Below are positions 21,731 through 32,733 of a DNA stretch of 64,000 nucleotides, in pieces (position 1 is the stretch's first letter; each line of letters opens with the position of its first letter). Under the pieces are notes generated by a model that had not been told where the DNA came from, made no database searches, and was given only the letters and a program-made list of their open reading frames with translations. The stretch covers positions 7,877,806-7,941,805 of the forward strand of contig CM043954.1 of assembly GCA_014529385.2 (NCBI GenBank), read 5' to 3'. Origin of the DNA: Adiantum capillus-veneris. Taxonomy: Eukaryota > Streptophyta > Polypodiopsida > Polypodiales > Pteridaceae. A program made the translations under genes and the position numbers.

Positions 21731-22069
21731 CATAGTCGTCCTCGACTATGGTGTAGAGAAGATAAAGCATATGCATGAGTCCTTTTCTTAGCGGGTAGAG
21801 GATCCCTATGTTACCCTACGACATCATTCCATAATGGATGACTAGTCCATTTGGCGCTTGAGAGCCTGAGGCTGCCGCAAGCATGTCTGCACATTAGTCC
21901 TATCAGTCTTCCATAGTAGGGTGACAAGCTCTACTTTGGTGTTTGGGAGACGTCGTCCCCACAAACTTGATCTAAGCATGCATACTACTTCATTTTTGTG
22001 CACAAATAAAGAAAAAGAGAGTCTTATAAGACAAAAATTGTGTTCATTTTTATCATTTTGTACATTTGC

Positions 22070-25000
22070 TTACTCTTGGGAAACATTGTAAGCATTGACA
22101 AGGTTTAGGTTATCCTTTAATTGTATGCCTTGCATCCATCTAGCATCTTCAAAAGGATAATTCTTAAACTTAATAAGATATCGTCTGATAGTCTTACCGC
22201 CTCTTAATACCTTGTCTTCATGTCGGAGAATGGACTCGGGCTGCAGCACCTCCTCGTGGTCCTCGATCTCCGGTGGGTCTTCAATAGTTGGTTCTTGAGG
22301 TGGCTCTCCTTTGTAAGGCTTTAAGAGGCTCACGTGAAAAGCATTGTGTATGAGCCAATGATTGGGCAACTTAAGTTGATAGGCCATCTCATTGATTGGC
22401 CTAAGAATCTGGAAGGGACCATAGTACCTTTTTGCTAGTTTAGCATAGTACTTTTGGTGGCCCGTAGGATTCTTGCCCGTCGTGTGCCTTAATCGAGCCT
22501 TGGGAAACTTTAACAAGACCCAATCGTTTTCTTTAAAGGCTTGGGCTCTTCTGTGCTTGTCAGCAGCAGCCTTTTGCCTTTGCTGTGAGATAGAGATAGC
22601 ATCCTTAATCTTTTGGAAAGATTCTTGTAGGTCTCGGCTATACTCATCTGCAACGAAGATCTTCCCATGTACCTTAAGTAGCAAGGGACTTTTTGATCTT
22701 CCCTCAATTACCTCGAAAGGTGCTTTTCCCGTGGAAGTATGTACAGTGTTATTGTAAGCATACTCTACTAAGGGTAAGTACTTCTCCCATTGGGATCTTT
22801 GATCTACTTCCGTTACATAGGCTTTTAGTAGATCGAGAATGGTTAGGTTAGCTATTTCACTTTGGCCATCAGTTTGTGGATGATAGGCCGAAGAGAAGTT
22901 TAGCCTTGTTCCTAAATTCTCAAAGAGACCCTTCCAGAAATTACTGGTCATTCTAGGATCTCTATCCGACACTATGGACATTGGCAAGCCATGGTACTTG
23001 AAAATTTGTGAAATGAAGAGGGTTGCCATTTGATGGGCTTTGATAGTCTTTTTGACAGGTATAAAATGAGCTTGTTTACTGAACCTGTCTACTATCGTCC
23101 ATATTCCCGTATTCCCATGGATAGACTTAGGCAATCCAAAGATAAAATCCATGGATATGCTCTCCCACGGTGAATTAGGGATTGGCAAAGGTTGAAGCAA
23201 TCCAAGTTGCTTCCCTCTATCAAATTTTGTCTTTTGACATACCACACATTTGGAAACATACTCGTGTATGTTCGCTTTCATGGTAGGCCAATAGAAATAT
23301 GTTTCAATTCCCTTTAGGGTAGACTGAATCCCTCTATGCCCCGCATATGGGGGAGCATGAGATTCATACATTACTTTCTCACGTAGTGAGTTAGTAACGC
23401 ATAGTCTATTGCCATAGAGAAGATAACCATCTTGTAAAGTAAATGGTTCTTCTTTCTTCCCTAATGCAAGGGCTGAAATCACATCTCTAAAATCGGGATC
23501 AATAGCATACTCATCTATCATTGAAGATAGATCATTGTGAGTTGCTATGGAAACCGCATTCACTCTCGGTCGTCTTGAGAGTGCATCGGCTACTTGATTA
23601 TGCTTGCCAGCAATGTGAGCAATATGAAAATGAAATTGCGAAAGGAAATTTGCCCACCTCATTTGTTTGTCGGAAAGCTTGGTCTGCGTCATGAAGTACT
23701 TAAGACTTTGGTGATCCATTCGCAGAATGAAAGGAGTCCCCAATAAATAGTGCTTCCATGAGTCTAAGGCATGTAGAACTGCAAGGAGTTCTTTTTCGTA
23801 TATGCCTAGAGCTTGCTCAACAGGGTCGAGCCTTCGACTCTCATAGCCTATGGCGTGCCCTTCTTGGAGCAGAACAGCCCCAAGGCAATCACCACAAGCA
23901 TCACATTGGACCTCAAATGGTTTTGAGAGATCCGGTAGTGTAAGCACAGGTTGAGAGATAAGCTTTTCTTTAAGCTTTTCGAAAGCATTGTTCTCCTTAG
24001 CAGACCACGTATACCTAACATTTTTCTTTGTTAGGTCATGTAATGGTCCCGCAATTTGTGAGAACTTTTCTATGAAGCGTCTATAGTATGCACACATACC
24101 TATAAAGCTTCTTAGTTCATGAAGATTCCTTGGTCTAGGCCATCCTTTTATTACCTCTAACTTGGATGGATCCATTTGGATTCCATCTTGAGAGATAATG
24201 TGACCTAAATATTGAATCTCTTGCAAGAAAAATTCACTTTTCTTTCGATTAACATAAAGTTTATTCTCTCTTAAAACTTGAAATATTACCTGGAGGTGTT
24301 GCTTGTGTTCCTCCAATGAATTAGAGTAGATGATAATATCATCAAAGAACACTCCAGTGAAGGTTCGATGAGGCCTGAACAGCTTCTCCATCAAGCGGTT
24401 GAATGTGGCTAGTGCATTAGTCAAGCCAAAAGGCATGACAATGTATTCGTAAAGACCAAATGTAGTACGAAATGCGGTCTTTACAATGTCTTGATCAACT
24501 ATCCTTATTTGATGATAGCCACTTTTTAGGTCAATCCTACTGAAGTAGGTCGATCCTTGTAGCTTATCAAATAGGTCTTCTACCCGTGGAACGGGAAACC
24601 TATTCTTGATAGTGATCCTATTTAGTGCTCTATAGTCGACACACATACGATATGTGCCGTCTTTCTTTTGCACTAATAGCACAGGTGAGCAAAATGGAGA
24701 TGAGCTAGGCCTAACCATGCCCTTCTCAACTAAGTCATGCACTTGCCGCATAATCTCCTCTTGTTGAGCTTGAGAAACTCTATAAGGAGGTTTGTTAGGC
24801 GGTGAACTTCCTGGAAGAAGTTCAATTGCATGGTCGTCATTACCTCGTTTAGGAGGTAGCTCACAAGGGATGTCGTCAATAAAAACATCTTGAAACCCCT
24901 TGAGAAAATTGGATAACTCTAATTCCTTTTGGTTGCTTTTATTTTCTTTTGTTAAAGCATTAGGTTCATTTTGAAAATCTTTAACAAAAATCATGTACAC

Positions 25001-27019
25001 GGAAATAGAGCTCTTTATTGACTTGTTGAAAGCTGGTGTATGTACAATGGGAATGGTGTTACCCATCTCCCTAGCATCTATATACATGTCCTTTTCCCTG
25101 AACTTAAAGGAGATTCTCCTTTCAGGAAATTTAACATGGGCAGCCAGGCGGTCAAACCATGGTGCCCCTAGGATTACATCCTCATGCTTGAGAGGAGAGA
25201 TAAAGAAGTCCTCTTTGTCCACATAGCCTTGGACATGAAGCCTCAATTTCCCGATTAAGGGAGTGACTGAAGCTTCTTGCCCCTTGAAGGCACTGTCTGC
25301 GGGTAGGATATCTCCCATCTCGTAGGATTGTATGCCTAGCTTGGTGGCTAACTCCATAGATATAAAATTGTGAGTAGAACCAGGGTCAAAGAGAATAAAA
25401 GCATCATGTTCTCTTACCTTTCCCCAAGCATGGCATAGAGGAGATCCTTTGTGGTGAGTTTGGTGAATCTCCTCCTCTTGGATTTCAACCAAAGAAGCTC
25501 TAGGAGGATCTTGGCGGTTGTTCTTTTGGGGACAAGCGCGGTACGCATGCCCTTGTTCGCCGCACTTGAAACACCGGTTATCTTTACGATAACGTTCAAG
25601 CTCTTCAGGAGAGAGTTTATTCTTTCCTTTGTAAACTCCCTTCTCTTTAGCTTTGTTGGAATTGCCCTTAGGAGACTTTTGGACATTGTCCTTCCCCTTA
25701 GGCTCATTGGAACCCTTGTTTTCCGGGGGTTTATTATTTCTTTTACCCCCCGTTTGGAAATTGATTCGCGAGGCCACCATAGTATGGTGTATTACCGCCG
25801 ATATGGTACGTGGCCTTTGGGAGTTGACATACTCCGCCATTTCTTCGGTTAAGCCCGCACAAAATTGTTGCTTTTGCTCTCCAAAATCCAACTTTTTGAA
25901 GACAGTGGCTTTGAGTTGGAGGTCCCAAAACTTGTCTACATATTTGTGGATGGATTCATTGGGAGAGAGCTTTAAGCTTCGCCATTCGGTGAGTACTTTG
26001 TCTTTGGCATCGGTGGCCAAAAACTGCTTCATAATGGAAGCTCTTAAAGCCTTCCATGTTCGTGGAGCTTCACCGTTGGCTCGTAGGCTAGACCACCATT
26101 GTCTGGCGGACTTTTGAAAGTGCATAGCTACATGGCGTAGCTTAGAGGACTCCGTGAAGCCCTCATCTCCAAACGCCGCATCGAATTGCTGGATAAAGGC
26201 CAAAACTTTGTCTGTAGCACCAAAGGTGCCATCATAGGTAAGGAAAGAGATGCTCTTCCCTCCCTCTTTGAATTTCTTCAGCTTGGACGACCTCTTCCAT
26301 GCGGCATAGGATTTCCTATGGCCTCTTCTTTTTGATGGTTCAAAAGTTGCACCATCACTTTCTTCAGAAGATGAAGAATTTGAAGAAGGTGGAGAAGAGG
26401 GTGACCTCTTTCTCGCCTTTTTCTTGTCTTGATCTTTGTCGTCTTCACCATAGCTTTCATAAGAGGAAGAGGATGAAGAAGATGGAGAAGAGGGTGTCCT
26501 CTTTCTCGCCTTTTTCTTCTCTTGCTTTTTATCATCCCTCTTTGAATTATGGCGTGGAGAAGAGTGTGATGGTCTTCTCCGCTTTGGTGGTGATGGAGAG
26601 CGTTTAGCCCACCGTCTTCGTGGAGCCATCTCCGCCGAGGTGGCGGGAGACTCGCTTCTTTCTCGTTCCTTCGGTGGAGGCTCTTGAGTTCTCCTTTGGG
26701 AAGGAGATGCATCATCAAGAAGTAAGTTCTTGAGCCCTTCATATGGATTCTCTTCTTCTTCCCGAATCGGAGAGAGACCTCTTTTGGTAGTCTCACAAGG
26801 AGGCTTCCTAGGTGTTCTCTCGTCATGGTGATGAGCTTGGAGAATCCCGTGAGCACGAAGCTGCCGTTGCACTTCACTTTGGAGAGATGGATTGCCCATG
26901 GCTTGTTGAAGTCTAGAAACAAGATAGTTAACAAGCATTGAAGCATCATTAGTAGCTTGCTCATGAGCAAAATCAAAGTTATCAACATTAATTTCACTCT
27001 CTTTAATATTGTCAGCCAT
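22070..27019 (-). CDS. Chromovirus Gag-Pol polyprotein, 1649 aa, intact
   Basis: This one frame encodes everything the retrotransposon needs for particle formation, cDNA synthesis and integration. Residues 1-480 are Gag, with a Lys/Arg-Ser-rich stretch around 130-225 (two copies of KKKARKR[TS]PSSP). The zinc knuckle is CFKCGEQGHAYRAC (483-496). The protease has ILFDPGSTHNFI (D545), with Pro where Ser or Thr is usual in D-[ST]-G. Reverse transcriptase spans about 780-960 with VFFDDI (D893, D894). RNase H is about 1035-1150. The integrase has an HHCC finger (H1221, H1228, C1258, C1261) and D1291, D1352, E1388 with the standard 35-residue spacing. A GPF-type region follows, and a chromodomain-like end at about 1593-1640. 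ATG 27019 is the first in-frame start after the leader. There is no frameshift between gag and pol, as in other chromoviruses. Confidence 0.97.
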   Translation of the reverse strand: MADNIKESEINVDNFDFAHEQATNDASMLVNYLVSRLQQAMGNPSLQSEVQRQLRAHGILQAHHHDERTPRKPPCETTKRGLSPIREEEENPYEGLKNLLLDDASPSQRRTQEPPPKERERSESPATSAEMAPRRRWAKRSPSPPKRRRPSHSSPRHNSKRDDKKQEKKKARKRTPSSPSSSSSSSYESYGEDDKDQDKKKARKRSPSSPPSSNSSSSEESDGATFEPSKRRGHRKSYAAWKRSSKLKKFKEGGKSISFLTYDGTFGATDKVLAFIQQFDAAFGDEGFTESSKLRHVAMHFQKSARQWWSSLRANGEAPRTWKALRASIMKQFLATDAKDKVLTEWRSLKLSPNESIHKYVDKFWDLQLKATVFKKLDFGEQKQQFCAGLTEEMAEYVNSQRPRTISAVIHHTMVASRINFQTGGKRNNKPPENKGSNEPKGKDNVQKSPKGNSNKAKEKGVYKGKNKLSPEELERYRKDNRCFKCGEQGHAYRACPQKNNRQDPPRASLVEIQEEEIHQTHHKGSPLCHAWGKVREHDAFILFDPGSTHNFISMELATKLGIQSYEMGDILPADSAFKGQEASVTPLIGKLRLHVQGYVDKEDFFISPLKHEDVILGAPWFDRLAAHVKFPERRISFKFREKDMYIDAREMGNTIPIVHTPAFNKSIKSSISVYMIFVKDFQNEPNALTKENKSNQKELELSNFLKGFQDVFIDDIPCELPPKRGNDDHAIELLPGSSPPNKPPYRVSQAQQEEIMRQVHDLVEKGMVRPSSSPFCSPVLLVQKKDGTYRMCVDYRALNRITIKNRFPVPRVEDLFDKLQGSTYFSRIDLKSGYHQIRIVDQDIVKTAFRTTFGLYEYIVMPFGLTNALATFNRLMEKLFRPHRTFTGVFFDDIIIYSNSLEEHKQHLQVIFQVLRENKLYVNRKKSEFFLQEIQYLGHIISQDGIQMDPSKLEVIKGWPRPRNLHELRSFIGMCAYYRRFIEKFSQIAGPLHDLTKKNVRYTWSAKENNAFEKLKEKLISQPVLTLPDLSKPFEVQCDACGDCLGAVLLQEGHAIGYESRRLDPVEQALGIYEKELLAVLHALDSWKHYLLGTPFILRMDHQSLKYFMTQTKLSDKQMRWANFLSQFHFHIAHIAGKHNQVADALSRRPRVNAVSIATHNDLSSMIDEYAIDPDFRDVISALALGKKEEPFTLQDGYLLYGNRLCVTNSLREKVMYESHAPPYAGHRGIQSTLKGIETYFYWPTMKANIHEYVSKCVVCQKTKFDRGKQLGLLQPLPIPNSPWESISMDFIFGLPKSIHGNTGIWTIVDRFSKQAHFIPVKKTIKAHQMATLFISQIFKYHGLPMSIVSDRDPRMTSNFWKGLFENLGTRLNFSSAYHPQTDGQSEIANLTILDLLKAYVTEVDQRSQWEKYLPLVEYAYNNTVHTSTGKAPFEVIEGRSKSPLLLKVHGKIFVADEYSRDLQESFQKIKDAISISQQRQKAAADKHRRAQAFKENDWVLLKFPKARLRHTTGKNPTGHQKYYAKLAKRYYGPFQILRPINEMAYQLKLPNHWLIHNAFHVSLLKPYKGEPPQEPTIEDPPEIEDHEEVLQPESILRHEDKVLRGGKTIRRYLIKFKNYPFEDARWMQGIQLKDNLNLVNAYNVSQE

Positions 27020-27423
27020 TCTAACAACTTTTAGGTGTAAACTTTTTAGGTGTACTTTGGCACTTCAAGCCCTAGTTGCTACTCCTCTTTACCCCTTTAG
27101 AAAAAGCACTCAAGCTACTGTACCCGCGGCTCGAATACCATTAATTGCAAGGAATAGAAGAGAGGGTCTTTTGTCACCAAAACAGCACCGGCTCCTGTCA
27201 AGCTTCTAATAGCTCAATAGTGGTTAAGCCGTAGGAAAGCCCCGTAGGACTCCACTATTAAGACCATAGCTCTCGACGGTGATGCCCCGTTAACTGCACA
27301 AAGGCAGGCGCACTGCAAGGCTGAAAAATCCCTATTCTACTTACTCACAGGCAATTAATAATACCAACCATTTGTAGCTAGCTTGAGGACCTCCCTTCTT
27401 GAGCAAGAAAAGAGAAACCTTGA

Positions 27424-27435
27424 GCTCTGATACCA
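27424..27435 (-). promoter_or_regulatory. Primer binding site, initiator Met tRNA
   Basis: TGGTATCAGAGC on the minus strand starts one base after the 5' LTR end. It is complementary to the 3' end of plant initiator methionine tRNA. The leader from here to ATG 27019 is about 400 bp. Confidence 0.93.
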
Positions 27436-27436
27436 A

Positions 27437-29026
27437 TGTAACATTTAATGGCCTAAAATCTTATGTGTAACGGAATTTAGCATGAACATAGTGGGCATTT
27501 CATTAGAGTTGATTCCTAATGAGAATTACAAGAGTGCTTGGGTGGAGAGAGCAACAAAAAGCATAACACCTAGTTAGATAGCACCGACAATACTTTCAAA
27601 AGAGAGAGCAATTAAGCTATTGACAACAGTTGAGGACCGGATTTGCATGGAGCCGGTCCCCCCTCCAAAAGGCTTTGTATTATGGTTTCTCCCATCAAGA
27701 GAGACATTGTACAATACAATTCTTTGTGTTCCTTCAAGACTAGCTAGTGCAATGAAGATGGAAGCTTCATACACCAAGCAAAACACTTAATCAAACACAA
27801 CTTGAATTATCCCCGTTCTCAGACCCAAGACCTCACACACCTTCGAAGATGGTGAGAGCTAGCAGGGTATGAGAGTAGATTGAGAGGAAAAAGAAGTAAC
27901 TTACGAGAAAGAAGTACATCTCCTCACATAATCACTCATATTAGCATAGCTTAGCTTAGTAATTAGCTTGGTAGAGAAGATGAGCATGCATTGAAGCTTG
28001 GCTCTTGGTTGGATTTGCATCCACATGCCAAGAGAGTGTTGATGTAGGCTTCTATCTCACAAGCTTGGAGTAGGTGATGAGCTCTCCATTAAAGCTTGGG
28101 AGGAGATAGAGTAGTTTCCCTTCACACATGGTCAAGTGTGAGAGTGTGTGTGTCAATGCCAAGCAAAAATCAGCCCCCTCTCTCTCTTGGGCGAGCCCTA
28201 GCTGCTAAATAAGTCTGGCCTTTGCCTCATTGGACCTCCCCGGGTCAAGCCAATAGGAATTAAGCAGCATAAGTGATAGCCTTTAGACATGTGTCCCCCT
28301 TTCCCCTTTTGTGAGAGCTTTAGGTAATTAAATAATTAAACTAAACTCTCATTGGACCCCTTTGCCTCCTGGCCAATAGGAATCAGGCAAGCCATGGGGC
28401 TCCTGAATGCTCATTGGACCCCTTGGGAGACTGCCCAATAGTCTTCTAGGAGACTTAATTCTCATTGGTTTCTTTTATTAAATGTTTTTAAATTAATTAA
28501 ACTAGATTTACTCTAGCCTAATTCTCATTGGTTCACTTCAAGGGTCTTCCAATAGGAATTGGGCACACCTTGTGGGCATCTGGCCTAGGGAGCTGACATG
28601 TGTCCCTCATTCCCTTTGTGTAAAGGGAGCCTGTGTGTGTGTGTGTGGCTTTCTCTCTCATCCCCTAGCTTTGGGGCTCGCCCCCTCCCATGTAGGGATG
28701 TAGAAAGACTTTTAGGGCACACACAAAGCATCCAATTTTCCCTAGGGTTGACCTTTGGACACAACCTTTGAATTTTGGAACCTTAGCATTTTGGAAGTCT
28801 TAATGGGCTGAACCTTAGGGTCTTTTTGGCCCATTGTTTCACATGGCTCTTTTGTAGATGGCCCCCCCTTTGGATCCCTATTTTCCCTCCTTTGGATCCC
28901 TACTGTGGCCGGTCTGCTAACTTAACCAATATTCTAGCTTTTTCTCCCTTGGCACTTCCCCACATTAAATGATCAGTTTAATATGAGAAAATCATTTAGG
29001 AGAATTAGATATTGATTATTATGACA
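27437..29026 (-). repeat. Chromovirus 5' LTR
   Basis: A 1590-bp LTR bounded by TG...CA on the minus strand, abutting the primer binding site on one side and the CCATC target duplication on the other. Confidence 0.97.
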
Positions 29027-29031
29027 CCATC

Positions 29032-29310
29032 AAAAAGTTTTGGTGCAGGTATGTTATTCCCGGATCCCATTGGAAGCAATCACTATGCATACTTAAAAGT
29101 ACCTATTCGTATTGAACTTGCTTTTGAATATCCCTTGAATCTCGTGGATCAAACACACTCAAGATCACATAGCATTGATGGTCCCGTAGTATTACAGAGC
29201 ATCACCTGAAGCATAGTACAACACCCACATGCCATAAACCTCTGGCAACTTAAGCTCGTTACTAGAAAGTAGTAAAGAGAACTGAGTCCCTTTTACTAGA
29301 ATCGAGAACA
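29032..29310. other. Unassigned DNA beside the chromovirus
   Basis: Target-side sequence with no recognisable feature. Confidence 0.3.
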
Positions 29311-30863
29311 TCACTGAGATAAGAATAATAGGAATAGCATCAAAATCCAACCAAAGTTAGCATATTGTCCAAGGAAATGAAGAGAATTGTGCACTGTGTA
29401 TAGTACCAAGGATGATTTAGCATCATCACCCCCTCTAGATTCATAGCCATCACAAAGATCCTTGGAACAATTTGAACCTGTATCATCAGAGGAATTTTTA
29501 CGCGGGGTTTCAACTTGATCATGGAAAACAGATTTAGCCTGTAAATCTTCACACATAGTACCCTCAAGAAAACCACCCTTTAAAGTCTCATTATTCATCA
29601 AAACTGTAGGAGTTATCTCCTCATACATCCCATGTATAGGCATAGAAGTAGACTCCCCATGGATAACCTTTTCACAATCAGCATGATCTATATAATCTTC
29701 AAACTCATCAATGGAGTCCTCTGCTTCCTCATATGTATTTATGCTATAGCAGTGTAAAGGTTCATCCGGAACCCCCTCTAAAGGGTTACATGCATTAGAA
29801 AGCTCTTCTATATTGTTATAATCATCTCCTTTGGATCTGGCCAAGAAACCCTCAATTATGGCATCTTGTTCTGTGATAACGACATATGCAAACATATTGG
29901 TAGTAACAACCATAGAGGCATCGACATTCTCAGGCTCATCCTATGTTGGCTCCACAATCTCTAACACTTGATCAACTGTTGTGTATATAATAACGTTATT
30001 GTGCAATCATCTTTAGCAAGCCTATCAATTTTCTCAAGGTCACATGCTTTCATGGTGTTGAAGATTCCATTAACATCCTGTGAAGGCTCTTCTTCTTCAA
30101 GAACTTCTTGAAAACAACCCATGCCAAGGTAAGTAGATTGAGAAACACTCAATACACTGTCTATATCTTCACTAGAACCTCTATTGGAGGTAATTTCCAT
30201 GCGAGCAATCTTTACAAAATTTTCATCAACTTCCATTTCAACATTAAATTCATCATTTACCTTTGCTATCTCACTCAAAATATGGTCCTTTAAAACTGAC
30301 TCTGGTACTTTGAAAGATGTATTTGCCTTGGCTTTACTCCTTGCAGAAATGTGTTCCCAAAATTCACCATAGTTAAGGAACTACATCTAATCCCTTTCAC
30401 CTTTACTAAAGACAATCTGGCTTTGCTTAGTAATCTGGTTCATTGTCAATTCAATAAACCTTGAGCTTTCATGAACAAATCCATATGCAAAATAGTCCCA
30501 CTCTGTGGGATATGTTTTTGCCAGCTCCCGAACCTTATCTTTAAACTTAGAGATTGTAACTTTTTCAAAAGCTGTAATTATCCGATCTTCTAAAACTCCT
30601 TGGCTCTTCATCTCTGCTTTATAGCATGCAACAAGATCATCTGGATCGTGCCCTTGAAAAACACCACATTGTTCCCATATGGCTTCAAGTGCCATCTCCA
30701 TCACATCATCAATTTTCTTTTTCATCTTCATGACTTTCACTTCAAGCAAACATCCCAGAACTAATTGCAATATTTTTGACAAATCTTCAACTTCTTAAGT
30801 CCCATTAAATCTTTTTGAATTGAAATCTTCAATAAGCTGCATCAATTGTTCTGGCATCTCCAT
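29311..30863 (-). pseudogene. Unrecognised acidic protein gene, nonsense-interrupted
   Basis: On the minus strand ATG 30863 (MEMPEQLMQLIEDFNSKRFN) leads into a helical, charged protein. Segments include KIDDVMEMALEAIWEQCGVF, then FEKVTISKFKDKVRELAKTY, then an acidic region (NVEMEVDENFVKIARMEI). The frame 30863-29961 keeps one phase for 300 codons, broken only by in-frame stops (one near 30797, two near 30384). A shift near 29960 leads into a second open part, 29913-29311, rich in Asp/Glu. No domain is recognised; a gag-like or host-derived protein are both possible. It ends about 40 bp from the start of a Rep-X copy. Confidence 0.4.
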
Positions 30864-30900
30864 CTTCACCTCCTACCCATTTGTGTCAAGTTCACCAAGA

Positions 30901-32733
30901 TGTGAGAGAAAAAATAGCAGACATTGATAGCTCCGACAATCACCGTAATCAACATTAATTTAAGTAGTTCCTTAAGTACAACTTAATCATTAGCCAAGGC
31001 GGCTCTTAACAACACCTTCATTTGAATAAACTAAAAACGCGGAGTGTAGGCTCCCTTTACAAAGATTAAATGGGCCGTTAACAACACCATGACTTAACAA
31101 CATGATTAATGAAGCTGATGACAGGATGGATGATATTAAATTATCTAGAAAAAAGAGCGTCGGCAATGATAACGACATCAACAATCGTAGTGAGCATAAC
31201 CGCTCCCTCGGTTTATTATTTTCTTGCTTTTGTAATGAGATCCTCTCCGTCTTCGATCACCAAGAAGAGCTCTTCAAAACTTCCCTTCAAAAGTTCTCTC
31301 TTTGTGATTCTCTGAATGGAAACTGTCTTGCTCTTGCTTTCTTCAACTGACTTTGCTTACTCTTCTTGAGTTGCTCCTCAAGATCTTCGATGCGAAAAAC
31401 TAAGAAAGAGCAAAATTCCCAAAAAACTCCCCCTATTTTTTCCCCTCTTCTTCTTCTTTTCTTTCCCATCTCTTCTTCTTCTTCGTTCTCCTTCTTCTTC
31501 TTCTTCTTATTTTCTTTCTCTATGGATGGCGCTCTCCTTTCTCCTCTTCTTTTTCCCCTAACTTTGCATGCTATAGCCACATCTATATAAAAGAACTTCT
31601 CAATGCTTGCTTTTGAAGAGGGACAATGACGGAGCCGTCATTACCTTCTCTTTTTTTCTTTGTTAAAAAAACTCACTTGGTGGTTATTAGATTTGAGCTT
31701 ATGTGGCATCGTTGCCCTCTCTTTTTTTCTTCGTTAAAAAAAAACCACTTGGTGGTTATTAGGTTTGAGCTAATGGGCGGCCGACTTCTCTTGGGCGGAT
31801 TTTGGATGCTTATGGGTGGCCGATTTCTCTTGGAAGGGTGGTCCTCAAAGGGAACCACATTTGGTTTACATGTCCACCAGAATCCTTGCCAACCGCATCA
31901 TGTTTCTCTGAAAGCCTTTAATGGCATACATACCCGACCAAGGCACCGTCTGATTGCTTTCCACTACCATGTTGGCCATTTCTTGTAATCAATGCTCTCT
32001 GAGAGTCCACCTTTTTAATTGAAGTCTTATCAAGAAATTTAAGTGCGTTCATAAAGGCACCACATTTAATTACATATAAACCACGGTAGTGCGGAGCATA
32101 AGTCCACCAGCATACCCAACTATCAATGCATTGCAAGAGATGATATTGCAGACAAGACTCTCCTTGACCACTTATTGCCGTATTAAATGCATCGCATTCC
32201 AGAACCTGGTCGAAACCAAAAAACTCCCAGATGGCACACTGATTGAGGCGTCCAGAGGGGTACGGAGCTGAACCCCGATGAAACTTAAACTAGCACTATC
32301 TCGACAATCAAAACTCTGATTTTTGATTTGAAAAGACCAAGGTGCTCCACAAAGTCAGCACTTTAGGCCCATGCATTCATATCAACTTTGACCCTTCATG
32401 AGAGCAGTTGCCCATGCAATCGACTCAAACTTCAAACTGACATTACTTCCTTACCGTAGCTCAAATTGACGAGCCGTAAAGACAAGACTATACATCATTT
32501 TTAGTACTGTAATTATAGTCCATAAACTACCATCTACAATCACTTCAACCATACTCTTTTTTAACATCATTAGGAAAACTTTTGGCCCTTTAAAGCCACA
32601 TGTGGAATACATTTAACATTTAACTTGCTTGTTATCAAGACCTTATTACTGTTGAAAAATCATATAGGCTTCAGTTAGGCTTAACCTTCATCCTTTTGCT
32701 ATTTTTCCCATCATGGAAGCAGAGTTGTACGAC
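30901..32733 (+). repeat. Rep-X, full copy (TG...CA, 1.83 kb)
   Basis: This is the only copy with all parts joined: the 591-1155 type start, the 10555-11233 type middle and the 19086-19428 type end. It starts TGTGAGAG and ends ACGACA, so it has LTR-like TG...CA limits. The 5-bp flanks (CAAGA and ACGTA) do not match, and no primer site or polypurine tract is obvious. The element class is therefore open. The pyrimidine-rich run near 31430-31520 gives spurious frames. Confidence 0.7.

Larger units (their letters stand above)
20121..29026 (-). mobile_element. Complete Ty3 chromovirus, LTR retrotransposon
   Basis: The element has two LTRs of about 1.59 kb, an initiator-tRNA primer binding site, a single uninterrupted gag-pol, a polypurine tract and a 5-bp target duplication CCATC (20116-20120 and 29027-29031). 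The total is 8906 bp. By eye the LTRs differ at about seven substitutions and one GT-unit length change, so the insertion is young compared with every other element here. All expected catalytic motifs are present, so it may be autonomous. Confidence 0.97.

Noticed and set aside
25414-27027. Large frames overlapping the chromovirus gag-pol on other frames and strands
   Set aside because: They are shadows of the 1649-codon polyprotein, which has all expected motifs.
32569-32600. Third copy of the CATTAGGAAAA terminus, in Rep-X
   Set aside because: CATTAGGAAAACTTTTGGCCC looks similar, but no partner end or interrupted target is visible, and the Rep-X copy at 19270 has CATTAAG; probably chance or very old.
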